A DNA stretch of 64,000 nucleotides from a bacterium (GTDB lineage: Bacteria; Desulfobacterota; Binatia; DP-6), in contig JAHCID010000007.1 of NCBI GenBank assembly GCA_026129405.1, positions 124,001 through 188,000 of the forward strand, read 5' to 3'. Positions 16,506 through 28,382 of the stretch are shown here, one piece after another. Every line of letters starts with the position of its first letter. The stretch's first letter is position 1. The notes under the pieces were generated by a model. It searched no databases, was not told the origin of the DNA, and worked only from the letters and a program-made list of their open reading frames with translations. Both the position numbers and the translations under genes were made by a program.

Positions 16506-16958
16506 TCAGGCGGCGTCCGGATCGGGCTCCCACACCGGGAGCGTGACCTGGTCGGTGAGGCGCTTCCAGCACACCCGCACGGGCAGCCCGATGCGCATGG
16601 CGTCGGGCGGCGTGCGCACCATGTGCCCGACGATGCGCGGACCCTCGGCCAGCTCGACGACCACCATGATGTGCGGCAGCAGGTGCTCCATCGCCGGCAG
16701 GAACGGCGGCTGCGCGACGACGTAGGTGTAGACGGTCCCCCGGCCGCTCGCCTCGAACCACGCGAGGCGCGTGCCGTCCTGCCAGTAGAGCGGCTTCGGC
16801 GGCCAGTGGCAGGCGCCCGTCACGCGGTCGCGCTGCTGCATGAGCCGGCCCTCGCGGCAGCCGTCCCAGAACGGCCGCATGATCGGGTCGTCGAGATCCG
16901 GCAGCGGGTAGTCGGCATGCAGCGGCCGATCGTCCTCGAGGAAGCGGTCACTCGCCAC
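16506..16958 (-). CDS. DUF35 OB-fold acyl-CoA-associated protein
   Basis: A 150-residue DUF35-type protein (OB fold with a zinc-ribbon-like N-terminus), the usual small partner of thiolase-fold enzymes such as Ltp2-ChsH2. The zinc-ribbon cysteines are mostly absent: one Cys in D-G-C-R-E-G and one in G-A-C-H-W-P, so the ribbon may not bind zinc. The OB-fold part carries GTVYTYVVAQPPFLPAMEH and V-G-x-M-V. Its start overlaps the end of the thiolase-fold gene by 11 bp, which supports complex formation. Confidence 0.82.
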   Translation of the reverse strand: MASDRFLEDDRPLHADYPLPDLDDPIMRPFWDGCREGRLMQQRDRVTGACHWPPKPLYWQDGTRLAWFEASGRGTVYTYVVAQPPFLPAMEHLLPHIMVVVELAEGPRIVGHMVRTPPDAMRIGLPVRVCWKRLTDQVTLPVWEPDPDAA

Positions 16959-18129
16959 GGAGCACCACCGCGCTGGTCGCGACGCCCGAGGCGCCGGTGA
17001 CGAGCGTCGCCTTGCAGCCCGGGACCTGGTTCACGGACGTGCCGCGGATCTGCCGCACGCCCTCGAGGACGAGGTTGAAGCCGTGCACGTAGGCCTCGGA
17101 GAGCCCACCGCCGGAGGTGAGCACCGGCAGCGCGCCGCCGAGCTCGATGCGGCCGCCCTCGGTGAACGGCCCGCCCTCGCCGCGCTTGCAGAAGCCGTAG
17201 TCCTCGAGCCCCATGATCACCTGCGGCGTGAAGGCGTCGTAGATCTGCGCGCAGTCCATGTCCGCCGGCCGCAGCTGCGCGCGCGACCACAGGAGGTCGC
17301 CGCACCATTTCCCGGTCGTCTCCATCGTCGGCCAGTTGTTGTAGTTGGCGAGGTGCGTCGGGTTCGGGCCCGACGCCTGCGCCACCGCGTGCACGAGGAC
17401 CGGCTTCTGGCGCAGATCGCGCGCGCGCTCGACGGTGGTGAGGACGCAGGCGAGCGCACCGTCGGTCTCGAGGCAGCAGTCGTAGAGCGTCAGCGGCCAG
17501 CCGATGACGCGGCCGGCGAGGTAGGTCTCCAGGTCGAGCGGGCGGCCGCGCATCATCGCGTAGGGGTTCTGCTGCGCGTGCTTGCGGGCGGCGATCGCGA
17601 CGTTGCCGAGGTGCTCGCGGGTGGTGCCGAACTCGTACATGTGACGATGGGCCCACATGCCGATGACGTCGACCGGGCGGATCAGCCCCCACGGGGTGTG
17701 CAGCGCCTTGTCGTCCTTTACGAGCGTGCGCTCGTTGGCCCACGGACGCGACGTCTTGGCGCCGCGGTTGCGGGCACGGTGGCAGACGACGGTGGTGGCG
17801 AGGCCAGACGCGATCGCCGCCGCCGCATGCATGAGCGTGCCGCTCGACGCGCCGCCGCCGTAGGAGATCTTGGACCACCACGTCAGCTGGTCGACCCCCA
17901 GGCGGCGGGCGATGGAGACCTCGTGCGTGGCCTCCATCTCCAGCATGCACATGCCGTCCACGGCCTCGTTGGGGAGGCCGGCGTCGCGCAGGGCCAGCTG
18001 GATGGCCTCGACCGCGGTGTCGGCGATCGGCCTGCCGATGTCCTTGGCGAATGGCAGGTGGCCGATGCCGACCACGGCGACGCGGTCCTGGATGCGGCGG
18101 AAGAGGTCGGCGTCGAGCCCGTCGGACAC
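16948..18129 (-). CDS. thiolase-fold lipid-transfer-type enzyme without thiolase cysteines (Ltp2-like)
   Basis: A 393-residue thiolase-superfamily protein of the SCP-x/lipid-transfer group. The position that holds the nucleophilic Cys in true thiolases reads YGGGASSG, and the second catalytic Cys near the C-terminus reads VTGASGVA, so both are absent. Conserved Y-D-A-F-T and Y-V-H-G-F-N remain, as in the Ltp2 aldolase that works with a DUF35 partner on steroid side chains. Retro-aldol cleavage of a beta-hydroxyacyl-CoA is therefore more likely than thiolysis. GTG 18129 is the better start, and a frame open to 18231 would add 34 low-complexity residues. Confidence 0.8.
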   Translation of the reverse strand: MSDGLDADLFRRIQDRVAVVGIGHLPFAKDIGRPIADTAVEAIQLALRDAGLPNEAVDGMCMLEMEATHEVSIARRLGVDQLTWWSKISYGGGASSGTLMHAAAAIASGLATTVVCHRARNRGAKTSRPWANERTLVKDDKALHTPWGLIRPVDVIGMWAHRHMYEFGTTREHLGNVAIAARKHAQQNPYAMMRGRPLDLETYLAGRVIGWPLTLYDCCLETDGALACVLTTVERARDLRQKPVLVHAVAQASGPNPTHLANYNNWPTMETTGKWCGDLLWSRAQLRPADMDCAQIYDAFTPQVIMGLEDYGFCKRGEGGPFTEGGRIELGGALPVLTSGGGLSEAYVHGFNLVLEGVRQIRGTSVNQVPGCKATLVTGASGVATSAVVLRGE

Positions 18130-18258
18130 GATCCCGTCCGCGTACCACGCACCGCGCCGGGCGCTCAAACCGGCACGGCCTGAATCCGGACCGCGCACCG
18201 GCGTCCAACGCGAGCCCGTCCGTCCGTGCATGCATGCATCGCGCTCGTCCTCATGCTC

Positions 18259-18264
18259 TAAGAT
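18259..18264 (+). promoter_or_regulatory. -10-like TAAGAT before RND adaptor
   Basis: A TANNNT hexamer whose first T lies 14 nt before GTG 18273 (11 nt before GTG 18270). It supports these GTG codons over the upstream ATG at 18234, which lies before the hexamer. Confidence 0.45.
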
Positions 18265-18272
18265 TCGCCGTG

Positions 18273-19484
18273 GTGCCCGCCTTCCCCCGCGTCCACGCCG
18301 CCGTCGCCGTCCTGGTCCTCGTGCTGGCGGCCCTGGAGAGCGGGTGCGGACAGGGCGACGCCGACGCGACCGCGCGGCCGAAGGCCGCCGAGCCGAAGGC
18401 CGTCACGCTGGTACGGGCCGACGCCGGCACCCTGCCCCGCACGGTCACGGCCACCGGCACGCTCGCCGCCGAGGACCAGGTCGTGCTCAACACCAAGGTG
18501 GCCGGCCGCCTGACCGAGCTGCCGGTCGACCTGGGCTCGGTCGTGCGCGCCGGCGACGTCGTCGCCGTGCTCGATCCGACCGACTTCCGCCTGCGCGTCG
18601 AGCAGGCGCGGACGGCGCTGGCGCAGGCGCGGGCGCGGCTCGGCGTCCCCCTCGACGGTGACGCCGACGAGGTCGAGCCCGCGAAGGCCGCTCTCGTCCG
18701 CCAGGCGCGCGCGGTGCTCGAGCAGGCCCGCCTCCAGCGCGAGCGCTACGCCAGCCTGCAGAAGGACGGCATCCTCTCGCGCGCCGAGCTCGATCAGGCC
18801 GACGCCGACTGGCGCGTCGCCGAGGCGCGTTACCAGGAGGCGCTCGAGGAGGTGCGCAATCGGCAGGCGCTGCTGGCCGAGCGCCGCACGCAGCTCGCGC
18901 TCGCCGAGCAGCAGCTCGCCGACGCCACCCTGCGCGCCCCGTTCGACGGCGCCGTGCGCGAGCGCCACCTCTCGGTGGGCGGCTACCTCGACGTCGGCGC
19001 CGCGGTGGTGACGATCGTGCGCCAGCACCCGTTGCGCCTGCGTCTGCCGATCCCCGAGCGCGAGGCCGCGAGCCTGCGTACCGGGCAGACGGTGCGCGTC
19101 GAGGTCGAGGGCCATCCGATCCCCGCCGAGGGCCGCGTCGTACGCATCAGCCCCGCGGTCGACGAGAGAACCCGCACGATCATGATCGAGGCGGAGGTGC
19201 CGAACGCCGACGGCGGGCTGCGCCCCGGCGCCTACGCGCGCGCCGACGTCGTCGTCGATCCCGAGCAGCCGGCGGTGCTCGTGCCGGCGTCCGCGGTGGT
19301 CTCGTTCGCCGGCGTGACGAAGGTGCTCGGCGTCGCCGACGGCAAGGTCACCGAGAAGCGCGTCCGGCTCGGCCGCAAGAGCGCCGATGTGGTCGAGGTG
19401 GTCGACGGGCTCGCCGCCGGCGAGGCGGTCATCGTCGCGCCGGGCAACCTGACCGGCGGCCAGGCCGTCGTGGCGGAGCCGTAG
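18273..19484 (+). CDS. RND efflux periplasmic adaptor (membrane fusion protein)
   Basis: About 403 residues. An N-terminal hydrophobic export segment (VAVLVLVLAALESGC) ends at a Cys but is not a canonical lipobox. The adaptor layout follows: barrel-sandwich half (VVLNTKVAGRLTELPVDLGS), a long coiled-coil hairpin (about 95-215, rich in Q-A-R and E-Q-A-R repeats), the returning lipoyl half (ADATLRAPFDGAVRERHL), then beta-barrel and membrane-proximal domains. It links the inner-membrane pump to an outer-membrane channel. It lies 3 bp before the pump gene. No TolC-type channel is in the window. An alternative start is ATG 18234. Confidence 0.88.
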   Translation: MPAFPRVHAAVAVLVLVLAALESGCGQGDADATARPKAAEPKAVTLVRADAGTLPRTVTATGTLAAEDQVVLNTKVAGRLTELPVDLGSVVRAGDVVAVLDPTDFRLRVEQARTALAQARARLGVPLDGDADEVEPAKAALVRQARAVLEQARLQRERYASLQKDGILSRAELDQADADWRVAEARYQEALEEVRNRQALLAERRTQLALAEQQLADATLRAPFDGAVRERHLSVGGYLDVGAAVVTIVRQHPLRLRLPIPEREAASLRTGQTVRVEVEGHPIPAEGRVVRISPAVDERTRTIMIEAEVPNADGGLRPGAYARADVVVDPEQPAVLVPASAVVSFAGVTKVLGVADGKVTEKRVRLGRKSADVVEVVDGLAAGEAVIVAPGNLTGGQAVVAEP

Positions 19485-19487
19485 CGG

Positions 19488-22667
<3,180 letters not shown>

Positions 22668-22675
22668 GGCCGGCG

Positions 22676-23614
22676 TCACTCGAGGATGCGGATCGGCATG
22701 CTGCGCCGGCCGCCCGGCTCGAGGACGTAGCGCTTCACGCGCGGCATCACGCGCTCCGCGGTCTCGAGGTAGAGCCGCTTCTCGAGCAGCGCGGGATCGC
22801 GATCGTGCTCCGCGGCCAGCCGGGCGAAGCGGTCGGCGTCGGCGCGGGCGGCGTTCAGGCGGCGATCCTCGAACCCCTTCGCCTCGAGCAGCGTCTTCTG
22901 CGCCTCGCCGCGGGCGACGGGTACCGTGGTGTTGGCGTAGGCCTCGGCCTCGGAGACGAGGCGCTCGCGGTCGGCGCGCGCGTTCTGCACCTCCTGGAAC
23001 GCCTTCACCACCGGCGCGGGGGCGTCGACGCCGTCGAGGTTCACCGACAGCACCTGGATGCCGACGCGCCAGCCGTCGAGCATTCCCTGGGCGCGGCGCT
23101 GCACCTGCTCGCGCAGCAGGAGGCGGCCGCTGGTCAGGATGTCGTCGACCGGCATCCCGCTCGTCGCCGCCGTGAACGCCGCGCCGACGGCCACGCGCAG
23201 CAGCCGCTCCGGATCCTGCGTCCGCAGGAGGAACGCGCCGGGATCGGCGATCCGCCAGCTCACCTTGCTGCGCAGGTGGATGATGTTCGTGTCGCCGGTC
23301 ACCCAGCGACTCTCGATCGGATCGACGAGGTCGTGCCCGGTCGCGTCGGGCTTCGCCTGCGGCCGCACGCCGATGGGCATGGCGAACGTGCGCGTCACCT
23401 CCGCCCGATCGACGCAGCCGATCGGGCGCGGCCACCACCAGTGGACACCCGGCGGCACGGCCTGATCCTGCACGGCGCCGAAGAGGCGCGTCACCGCGAC
23501 GCTGGTCGGCGGCACCATGTAGATGCCGCTCGCGACCCAGGCGACGAACGCGCCGAGCCCGAGGCCGACGCGTACCCCGCGCCGCGCGAGCAGCGTGCGC
23601 AGCCGTTCCGTCAC
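22676..23614 (-). CDS. SPFH-domain protein, HflK-like (third of three in operon)
   Basis: A 312-residue single-pass protein: TM at about 15-33 (VGLGLGAFVAWVASGIYMV), then an SPFH/band-7 domain (VPPTSVAVTRLFGAV, D-T-N-I-I-H-L-R-S-K-V-S-W-R), and a coiled coil rich in Ala/Glu/Arg. It is related to HflK, a membrane scaffold that cages the FtsH protease in E. coli. The GTG start overlaps the upstream HflC-like stop by 4 bp. This second HflK-type copy, besides the one fused to the permease, is unusual and suggests a specialised SPFH assembly. Confidence 0.85.
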   Translation of the reverse strand: MTERLRTLLARRGVRVGLGLGAFVAWVASGIYMVPPTSVAVTRLFGAVQDQAVPPGVHWWWPRPIGCVDRAEVTRTFAMPIGVRPQAKPDATGHDLVDPIESRWVTGDTNIIHLRSKVSWRIADPGAFLLRTQDPERLLRVAVGAAFTAATSGMPVDDILTSGRLLLREQVQRRAQGMLDGWRVGIQVLSVNLDGVDAPAPVVKAFQEVQNARADRERLVSEAEAYANTTVPVARGEAQKTLLEAKGFEDRRLNAARADADRFARLAAEHDRDPALLEKRLYLETAERVMPRVKRYVLEPGGRRSMPIRILE

Positions 23615-24687
23615 GGCACCGCCGGTCCGCGGCCGGCCACCCGGCCGACCGGCGCGGCGGCGGTCGGCCCGGGCGGGGTGGCGGCGGTGACGCCCGAGCT
23701 CGGACGCCGGCCGCGGATCGCGGCCGGGCTGCGCACCGGCTGCGTGCGGCCGCGCGCGGCAGGGTCCGCTGCCTCGCCCGCGATCGGCGCGGCGAGCGGC
23801 GCGGCGTCGGCGGGCGGGCCGTTCAGGAGGCTCTTCATGAGCGGCGAGTCCGCCGGGAGGACGAGCGTCGTATCCTTGTCGATGATCTTGTCGTACGCCT
23901 CGAGCGTGCGGACGAAGCGGTAGAAGTCCGGGTTCCGGCCGAGCGCGTCGGCGTAGATGCGCGCCGCCTCCGCCTCGGCCTTGCCGCGCGTCTCGGCCGC
24001 CGTACGCTCGGCCTCGGAGATGATGCGCACGCGCTCGCGGTCGGCCTCGGCGCGGATGCGCAGGGCCTGCTCCTCGCCCTCCGAGCGGAACTGCTTGGCG
24101 ATGCGCTGCCGCTCGGCGCGCATGCGCTGGTAGACGCTGTTCTCGTTCTGCTGCGGGAACGACAGCCGCTCGAGCCGGTAGGCGACGAGCTCGATGCCGA
24201 ACTCCGTCGCCGCGGTCGTGCGCACGCGCTCCTCGACGTCCGCGACCAGCGCGTCGAGCCGCATCTTGGCGCGGTCGGTCGACACCAGCGCCTCGAACGG
24301 GACCGAGCCGAGCGCCGCGCCCACCTCGGAGCCGGCGACGGCGGCGAGACGCGACTCCGCCGTGTCGCGCAGGACGACCGTCTGCAGATAGCGCAGCGGA
24401 TCCGCCACCCGCCAGGCGAGGAACGAGCGGGTGACGATGTTCTTCTTGTCGAGCGTCAGGTACTCGGTCGGCGGCGGCTCGGTGAGGAGCGTGCGGGCGT
24501 CGAGGCGGACCACCTGGTCGATCAGGGGAATGCGCACGTGCAGGCCGGGGTCGGTGTAGACCTTCACGGGCCGGCCGAAGCGGGTGACGATCGCGTACTC
24601 GGTCTCGTCCACCACGAACGGCGTCAGCACGAGCAGCAGGGCGAGCACGCCGCCGGCGGCGAGCAGCACGCGGCCACGCGTCATCAT
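23611..24687 (-). CDS. hflC: HflC-like SPFH membrane protein with extended tail
   Basis: 358 residues: TM at about 6-24, then an SPFH domain opening with DETEYAIVTRFGRPVKVYTD, the classic HflC pattern. A coiled coil follows (EADRERVRIISEAERTAAE), then F-V-R-T-L-E-A-Y near the expected end of HflC. About 70 extra Pro/Ala/Arg-rich residues follow, not found in E. coli HflC (334). It overlaps both neighbours by 4 bp (ATGA upstream, GTGA downstream). It probably hetero-oligomerises with the fused HflK-type domain encoded just before it. Confidence 0.85.
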   Translation of the reverse strand: MMTRGRVLLAAGGVLALLLVLTPFVVDETEYAIVTRFGRPVKVYTDPGLHVRIPLIDQVVRLDARTLLTEPPPTEYLTLDKKNIVTRSFLAWRVADPLRYLQTVVLRDTAESRLAAVAGSEVGAALGSVPFEALVSTDRAKMRLDALVADVEERVRTTAATEFGIELVAYRLERLSFPQQNENSVYQRMRAERQRIAKQFRSEGEEQALRIRAEADRERVRIISEAERTAAETRGKAEAEAARIYADALGRNPDFYRFVRTLEAYDKIIDKDTTLVLPADSPLMKSLLNGPPADAAPLAAPIAGEAADPAARGRTQPVRSPAAIRGRRPSSGVTAATPPGPTAAAPVGRVAGRGPAVP

Positions 24688-26882
24688 TCGTCGTCCTCCT
24701 CCATCAGCTCTTCCATCGACGGCGGCGTCCGGGGCTTCGCGGCCACCGCCGGGCCGATCGCCGGCGCCGGCTGGCCCATCCCCTCGCCGCGCAGCCACAG
24801 CTCGTAGCCCTGCGGCCCGTCGTCGGTCGCCCGGATCACCTTGCGTGCGCCGGGCAGCACGCGCTCCGCGGTCTCGACGTAGAGCCGCGCTTCGGTGAGC
24901 GCCGGCGCCTGCTGGTGCACCTCGGCGAGCGCCAGGAAGCGGTATGAGTCGCCGTGCGCCTGCACCAGGCGCTGCATGGCCCAGGCCTGCGACTCCGCGA
25001 CCAGCTTCTCGGCCTCGCCGCGCGCCACCGCCACGACGCCGTTGGCATACTCGGTCGCCTGGTGGATCGTCGTCAGGCGGTCCTCGTGGGCGCTCGCCAC
25101 GTCGCGGAACGCCTCGTGCACGGTGTCGGGCGCGTGCACGTCGAGCAGGCGCACCGACACGATCGAGAGGCCGAGCCCGAGCCTCTCGGCGTCGGCGCGC
25201 ACGCGCCCCAGCAACCACGTCTCCACCTCGGCGCGATCGCGCGTGTAGGTGGCGTCGATCGGGTGCAGCGCCATGGCCTGGAGGAGCTGCGCCCGGGTGA
25301 CGGCGCCGAGCACCGCGTCGGGGTCCTCGACCTCGAGCCGGAAGCGGACCGGATCCGCGGCCCGGTACTGCACCTCGGCGTGGATGTCGATCAGGTTCTC
25401 GTCGGCGGTGACGTAGAGCGTGGCCTCGGGATCGCGGTCGCGCTCGAGCGATCCGGGGCGGGCGAGGAAGTTGATCGGACGCTCGCGCACCGCGTCGGTC
25501 TTCACCAGCGACAGCTCGTCGATGAACGGCAGCGCGTACACCAGGCCGGGCTGGCGCGGCGCGCCCTCGAGGGCGCCGAAGCGGCGCACCAGCCCGAGCT
25601 GTCCCGGCGGCACGCGGTGGATGCCCTCCAGCAACGTCGCCGCGACCCACACCGCCAGCACCGCCTGCGTGATGCGGCTGCGCAGCAGCGGCATGAGGTC
25701 GATCTCGCGTCCCCACGCGGCGGCGTCGCGCACGTTGGCGAACATCTCGTGGAGACCGGCGCGCAGGCCGGTGCGGCGCAGCGAGCGCACGAGGTACCAG
25801 GTGAAGACGAGCATCCCGAGCGTCTTCAGCGGCGCGAGCACCTCGGGCTCGAGCGGCTCGCCGAGCCGCACCATGTCGCCGAGGTCCGGCAGCAGGAGAT
25901 CGACGAGCAGCCCCGCGGCCATGGCCACGCCGATGATGGAGCCGAGATAGACCCGCACCATCTCGGGCCCGAGGAAGCGCCGCACGGTGGCCAGCGTGGC
26001 GCCGTTCATCGGCGGCCCGACGAGCAGGAAGACGAGCGCCGCGCCGGCCGACGCCCCCTTCGCGACGAACATCGCCGCGAGGGGCGTCGAGGCGCTGGCG
26101 CAGACGTACATCGGCGCGCCGAGGACGACCATCAGCGCCATCGCCGCGATCGAGGACGGGAAGTAGGTGTCGAAGAAGTCGGCCGGCAGGAGGGCCGAGA
26201 GGAAGCCGGTGAGGACCAGGGCGAAGGCCAGCCAGAAGCCGAGGTCGTCGAAGAGGTCGACGAAGGAGTAGCGCATGCCGCGCCGCAGCTTCTGGACGAA
26301 CGTCTCGGGCGTCGCCGGGGCGTCCGCGGCCAGCGGGTCGCCGTGGTCGTGGCCGTGGTGCGCGTGCTCGTCGTGGTCGTGGTCGTGGTCGTGCGCGGCG
26401 TCCGGCGCAGGGGCGCCGTCCGGGTGCACCCGACACGGCGGCGCCGCGAGCGGCCGGCCGTCGTCCGGCATGCGCAGCGACAGCGCGCCCGCGACCACGC
26501 CGGTGACGATCGCGACCAGCGGCCGGATGACGCCCATCACCGGCCCGAAGTAGGCGGTGGTGAAGGCCACCGCGTCGACGCCCACCTCCGGCGTCGTGAT
26601 CAAGAAGGAGAGCGTCGCCTCGCGGCTCGCGCCCTTCTTGCGCAGCTCGATCGCGGCGGGCAGCACCGCGCACGAGCAGAGCGGGATCGGCGCCCCGATC
26701 ACCGCCCCGCGCAGCGCCGCCCCGAGGCTGCGATCGCCGAGGTGGCGCGCCAGCCGGGACGGGTCGACCCAGACGTGGAGGATGCCGGCGACGACGAAGC
26801 CGACGAGGATCCACAGCCCGCCCTCGTACAGGGCGACCATGACCTCGCGCCCGAAGGCGTAGAGAAACTCGAGTCCCGGCAC
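24684..26882 (-). CDS. metal permease (SO_0444/ArsP-type) fused to HflK-like SPFH domain
   Basis: A 732-residue fusion. Residues 1-370 are a permease with about eight TM helices, a CSC motif at 69-71 (PLCSCAVLP), P-M-Y-V-C-A-S-A-S-T-P (257-267), and a cytoplasmic or periplasmic His/Asp loop (164-181, HDHDHDHDEHAHHGHDHG) suited to binding Zn/Cu. A further TM (about 405-420) leads into an HflK-type SPFH domain (VPPGQLGLVRRFGALEG onward) with coiled coil and the C-terminal T-A-E-R-V-L-P-G-A-R-K-V. GTG 26882 is chosen for its GGGGGGAG ribosome-binding site 4-5 nt upstream. It is the first gene of an operon with HflC- and HflK-like genes. Confidence 0.85.
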   Translation of the reverse strand: MPGLEFLYAFGREVMVALYEGGLWILVGFVVAGILHVWVDPSRLARHLGDRSLGAALRGAVIGAPIPLCSCAVLPAAIELRKKGASREATLSFLITTPEVGVDAVAFTTAYFGPVMGVIRPLVAIVTGVVAGALSLRMPDDGRPLAAPPCRVHPDGAPAPDAAHDHDHDHDEHAHHGHDHGDPLAADAPATPETFVQKLRRGMRYSFVDLFDDLGFWLAFALVLTGFLSALLPADFFDTYFPSSIAAMALMVVLGAPMYVCASASTPLAAMFVAKGASAGAALVFLLVGPPMNGATLATVRRFLGPEMVRVYLGSIIGVAMAAGLLVDLLLPDLGDMVRLGEPLEPEVLAPLKTLGMLVFTWYLVRSLRRTGLRAGLHEMFANVRDAAAWGREIDLMPLLRSRITQAVLAVWVAATLLEGIHRVPPGQLGLVRRFGALEGAPRQPGLVYALPFIDELSLVKTDAVRERPINFLARPGSLERDRDPEATLYVTADENLIDIHAEVQYRAADPVRFRLEVEDPDAVLGAVTRAQLLQAMALHPIDATYTRDRAEVETWLLGRVRADAERLGLGLSIVSVRLLDVHAPDTVHEAFRDVASAHEDRLTTIHQATEYANGVVAVARGEAEKLVAESQAWAMQRLVQAHGDSYRFLALAEVHQQAPALTEARLYVETAERVLPGARKVIRATDDGPQGYELWLRGEGMGQPAPAIGPAVAAKPRTPPSMEELMEEDDE

Positions 26883-27121
26883 CGACGCTCCCCCCCGGAG
26901 CCCGTTAGCAAGGATCGGGACCGCGACCGGGTACAGACGGGACCGTCGGCCCCCGGCATCCCGAGGCGCGCGCTGCCCGATGGCTGGGCATTGCGCCGCA
27001 CGCGCGGCGGGCACCGGGCGACGCCGGCGGGCGATGCAGGTTCGCATGGCCGGCGACGGCGGGCGCTCCGCATGTCGACGGGGCGACGCGGAAGGCGCGA
27101 CGGCGTCCGACCGGCGGCCGA

Positions 27122-28327
27122 TCATCCACCGCTGCGTGCGGCCGCGCCGCGCAGCCGCGCGAGCGCGCCGAGCGCGCACGCGTTCAGCACCGCGAACACC
27201 ACGAAGGCCGGCAGGTAGCGCCCCGTCCGATCCTGCACCCAGGCCGCGAAGACGGCGCCGAGGAAGCCCCCGGGCAGCAGCGCGAGCATGAGGGTGCCGT
27301 AGATGCGCGTCAGGTGTTGCGCCCCGAAGCACCACGCCACGAGCAGCGGCAGCATGACGTTCTCCGCCGCGACCGTGAGCCCGTGCACGGTGAGGAACAG
27401 CGGCAGGAGCCGCGGCACCTCGCCGACGGCGAGCAGCGCGAAGGAGCCGAGCGTCAGCAGACCGAAGGTCAGGAGCGCGGCCCGATGGACGGGGATGCGG
27501 TCGGCGACGAGGCCGACGCCGATCTTGCCCGCGATCCCGACCGCGATCGCCCACGCGAACCGGCGCGCCGCGGCGGCGTCGCTGAAGCCGACGTCGGTGA
27601 GGAACGCCACCAGGTGGTGGTTCACGCCGAGGTAGTAGAAGTAGAAGGTGAAGAGGACGCCCGCCAGGATCCAGAACGCGGGCGTCCGCACGGCCTCGGC
27701 GAGCGTCGCGCCGCCGAGCGTGTCGGGCGGGATCTCCGGCGCGGCCTGCGCGTCCGCGGGCCGCTCGCGCACCGCCCACAGCGCGAAGGGGATGATGAGG
27801 AGCCAGCCGCCGACGGCGAGCACGCGCAGCGCCACGCGCCAGCCCGCGCTCGCCGCGACCTCCGCCGCGACCAGCGGCACGAGCGCCCCGCCCAGGTTCG
27901 AGCCCACGAACACGAGCCCGAGCGCGAGCCCGCGCCGGCGCCCGAACCAGGCCGACACCACGCCGCCCGCCGGGATGTCGCCGAGCCCCGTGATCGCGAC
28001 CCCGAGGAGGAACCCGAGCGCGTAGAACGACCACAGCGATTGCATGACCGACAGCCCGAGCAGGGCGGCCGCCACCAGCGTGATGGCGGAGGCGAAGACC
28101 GCCCGCGCGCCGACGCGCTCGACCAGCGCGCCGACGAGCGGGCTCGCCAGCGCCATGGCGAGCAGCAGCGGTCCACCCGCGGCCGCGAAGGCCGTCCGGC
28201 TCCAGCCCATCTCGGCGACCACGGGCTTCAGGAAGACGGCGAAGACGTACCCGCCGAGCCCGAGCCCCATCTGGCAGACGAGGCAGCCGAGCAGCACCCA
28301 CCACCGCGCGCGATCGCCGGCTCGCAC
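27122..28327 (-). CDS. MFS transporter (monocarboxylate-type)
   Basis: A 401-residue major facilitator with 12 predicted TM helices. The early G-G-Y-V-F-A-V-F-L-K-P-V and G-W-S-R-T segment resembles the oxalate/formate-monocarboxylate (MCT/OFA) group. The loop 2-3 motif appears in weakened form, and R-R-R-G-L-A-L-G after TM4 is typical of these families. It would import or export an organic anion. The GTG start 28327 has TAAGAG 12 nt upstream. It is divergent from the AbgT-type gene across only 55 bp, so both promoters are packed together. Confidence 0.87.
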   Translation of the reverse strand: MRAGDRARWWVLLGCLVCQMGLGLGGYVFAVFLKPVVAEMGWSRTAFAAAGGPLLLAMALASPLVGALVERVGARAVFASAITLVAAALLGLSVMQSLWSFYALGFLLGVAITGLGDIPAGGVVSAWFGRRRGLALGLVFVGSNLGGALVPLVAAEVAASAGWRVALRVLAVGGWLLIIPFALWAVRERPADAQAAPEIPPDTLGGATLAEAVRTPAFWILAGVLFTFYFYYLGVNHHLVAFLTDVGFSDAAAARRFAWAIAVGIAGKIGVGLVADRIPVHRAALLTFGLLTLGSFALLAVGEVPRLLPLFLTVHGLTVAAENVMLPLLVAWCFGAQHLTRIYGTLMLALLPGGFLGAVFAAWVQDRTGRYLPAFVVFAVLNACALGALARLRGAAARSGG

Positions 28328-28382
28328 GCGGAGCTCTTAGCAAGCTTCCCGCCGGGCCCCCAAGCCGCTATCACGGCGCGCG

